Of a DNA stretch of 6,826 nt, positions 5,301 to 6,826 are shown one piece after another. The stretch is from Tardiphaga sp. (GTDB lineage Bacteria > Pseudomonadota > Alphaproteobacteria > Rhizobiales > Xanthobacteraceae), in assembly GCA_028290765.1 (NCBI GenBank), contig JAQGJF010000909.1:1-6826 (forward strand). The letters are read 5' to 3'. The number at the start of each line of letters is the position of its first letter. The stretch's first letter is position 1. The notes under the pieces are model-generated. The model was not told the DNA's origin, ran no database searches, and worked only from the letters and a program-made list of their open reading frames with translations. The position numbers and the translations under genes are program-made.

Positions 5301-6826
5301 TGATTGGCATCATCGGCTTTCTCGCCGTCCCGCTGCTGTTCACTGGAAGCTTTTTCAAATTCCTGCTCATCCTCGTCTTCATCTATACGATCGTGTCGAT
5401 CGGGCTGAACCTGCTGATCGGATATGCCGGACAGTTTTCGCTAGGCCATGCCGGGCTGATGGCGATCGGCGCCTATGTCTCCGCCATCGTCAGCCAATCG
5501 CTGGCAACGATTCCGGCGCTGGTCCTGGTCGGCGGCAATGTCTGGATCGGCATGGTCTCAGGCATCATTGCAGCAGGAATCGCCGGCGCTGCCCTCGCCT
5601 TCCCGGTGCTTCGCCTGAAAGGTCCGTATCTGGCCATGGTCACCGTCGCCTTCGGCTGGGTGGTCTGGAAGATCCTGCTGACCTGGACCTCGGTGACCGG
5701 AGGGGATCTGGGGATCACCGCCATTCCGCGGCCGCGCGTGGCCGGGCACATCTTCAACGTGACGGATTACTACTACCTGTCAGGCGTCATCGCAGTGGTC
5801 GCCCTGTTGCTGCAGCGGAACCTGGTGGTTTCCGATTTCGGACGGAAAATACGCGCAATGAAATTCAACGAGGCCGCGCTGGCGTCGGTCGGCGTCGACG
5901 TGCATCGCGAGAAAGTCGTTGTTTTCGTCATCAGCGCGATGTTTGCCGGGTGCGGCGGCGCGCTGTTTGCGCATCTGCAGAATTTCATCAATCCGGACAA
6001 CTTTCAGTTCTTCAATTCTGTGTTCTTTCTGCTGACGATCCTGTTCGGAGGTCCCGGGACCCTGTCCGGACCAATCTTTGGCGCCACACTTCTGACCCTG
6101 GTACCGGAATTGCTGCATGGCGCCGAGCAATACCGGTTGCTGATATTTTCGGGGCTCATTCTCGTCACGTTGTTCTATCTGCCGCACGGTATCGCCGGAC
6201 TGCTTCCGAGGCGTCCCGGCCAACGCGCGCCCGTCCCCGGCTCCGCCCCCGATACAAGCCTCGGCAAGCGACCTAGCGCAGAGCCCGCGATGCTCCCTCT
6301 TCAACAGTGCGCGATGGACGCTCAACGCTCCATCGTCAGCATTCGCGGCGTCAGCAAGTCGTTCGGCGGCATCGTGGCCTTGAACGAGGTCGATCTCGCG
6401 ATCGCGCCGGGAACGGTGCACGCGCTGATCGGCCCGAACGGCGCCGGCAAGACCACGCTCGTCAACATCGTTTCAGGCCTTTATCAGCCCGATCGCGGAG
6501 CGATTGAAATCCTCGGCGTCGAAACCAGGCTGTCGTCCCTGCACGATGCCGCCCGGCAGGGCATCGCGCGGACGTTCCAGACCATCAAGCTGTTCGGGAG
6601 CATGACGGCGCGCGAACACGTCATGGTCGGCTGCGAGATGCAATCCGGCGCCGGCATGTGGGATGCGTTGTTTCGCACACGGCGAAGCCGTGACGAGGAA
6701 CAGCGCCGCCGGGCCATCGCCGACGAGCTACTGACACTCGTGGGTCTTTACGAATTTTCCGACGCGCCGGCCGATAGTCTTGCCTATGGGCACCGCCGAC
6801 TGCTCGAAGTGGCACGGGCGCTCGCT
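5270..6826 (+). CDS. livM/livG: Fused LivM-type permease / LivG-type ATP-binding protein (3' end beyond window)
   Basis: One reading frame runs without a stop from ATG 5270 to the window end (519 codons visible). Residues 1-312 are a LivM permease: signature LLIGYAGQFSLGHAGLMAIG (48-67), RLKGPYLAMVTVAFGWVVW around 112-130, the GRKIRAMKFNEAALASVG coupling loop (191-208), and TILFGGPGTLSGPIFGA (261-277). A Pro/Arg-rich linker of about 40 residues follows (313-353). From 354 on is a LivG ATPase: VSIRGVSKSFGG, Walker A GPNGAGKT (388-395), Q-loop glutamine Q437 in ARTFQTIKLF, and signature LAYGHRR (504-510). Walker B and the H-loop lie outside the window. ATGs at 6290 and 6314 within the linker region lack ribosome sites, which supports a true fusion. 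The start overlaps the LivH stop. The protein would supply one membrane subunit and one ATPase of the importer; a LivF partner is expected downstream. Confidence 0.9.
   Translation, partial: MTMLSTRLVMLIGIIGFLAVPLLFTGSFFKFLLILVFIYTIVSIGLNLLIGYAGQFSLGHAGLMAIGAYVSAIVSQSLATIPALVLVGGNVWIGMVSGIIAAGIAGAALAFPVLRLKGPYLAMVTVAFGWVVWKILLTWTSVTGGDLGITAIPRPRVAGHIFNVTDYYYLSGVIAVVALLLQRNLVVSDFGRKIRAMKFNEAALASVGVDVHREKVVVFVISAMFAGCGGALFAHLQNFINPDNFQFFNSVFFLLTILFGGPGTLSGPIFGATLLTLVPELLHGAEQYRLLIFSGLILVTLFYLPHGIAGLLPRRPGQRAPVPGSAPDTSLGKRPSAEPAMLPLQQCAMDAQRSIVSIRGVSKSFGGIVALNEVDLAIAPGTVHALIGPNGAGKTTLVNIVSGLYQPDRGAIEILGVETRLSSLHDAARQGIARTFQTIKLFGSMTAREHVMVGCEMQSGAGMWDALFRTRRSRDEEQRRRAIADELLTLVGLYEFSDAPADSLAYGHRRLLEVARALA

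Noticed and set aside
6290..6316. Independent start for a separate LivG gene
   Set aside because: ATGs at 6290 and 6314 are in frame, but neither has a Shine-Dalgarno motif and the upstream permease frame has no stop, so a fusion is the simpler reading.
6307..6507. Separate small gene over the Walker A region
   Set aside because: It is a +1 frame shadow of the LivG domain. The real frame carries GPNGAGKT.
1..6826. CRISPR arrays, insertion sequences, attachment sites or RNA genes
   Set aside because: Reading both strands I found no regularly spaced repeats, transposase-like frames, long terminal inverted repeats, or tRNA/rRNA signatures.

Overview
The window looks like chromosomal DNA from a GC-rich alphaproteobacterium, most likely a Bradyrhizobium/Rhodopseudomonas-like member of the Hyphomicrobiales. 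This is an inference from codon usage, protein style and the fused LivM-LivG transporter gene; no rRNA or other phylogenetic marker is present.

Layout. (1) Positions 21-648, + strand: a type II toxin-antitoxin pair, an AbrB/MazE-fold antitoxin overlapping by 11 bp a PIN-domain VapC-type ribonuclease. (2) Positions 693-2030, - strand: an M20D-family amidohydrolase (hippurate hydrolase / IAA-amino-acid hydrolase type) with an N-terminal export signal, convergent with the toxin. (3) Positions 2031-2235: a divergent regulatory region with a candidate promoter for the hydrolase and two sites of the form TGT-N4-ACA, which fits the operator pattern of HutC-type GntR regulators. (4) Positions 2236-2991, + strand: a GntR/HutC regulator with a UTRA effector domain. 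(5) Positions 3055-6826, + strand: a HAAT/Liv-type ABC importer made of a periplasmic binding protein, a LivH-type permease, and one continuous reading frame joining a LivM-type permease to a LivG-type ATPase. That frame is cut by the window end just after the ABC signature; a LivF-type ATPase would be expected beyond it.

Working model (inference). The exported hydrolase cleaves an amide- or peptide-like conjugate in the periplasm. The binding protein captures a product, or the substrate itself, and the Liv-type importer takes it up. The UTRA regulator senses a related small molecule and represses the hydrolase and itself through the two sites in the divergent region. The substrate cannot be read from the sequence. 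The toxin-antitoxin pair has lower GC (about 58% over 301-600 by hand count, against about 65% over 3181-3480 in the binding-protein gene) and looks like an unrelated accessory module.

The most notable observations are the LivM-LivG fusion, the paired TGT-N4-ACA sites (one over a -35 element, one at the regulator start), and the combination of an exported M20D hydrolase with a dedicated importer. All gene families here are known; I see no wholly new system.
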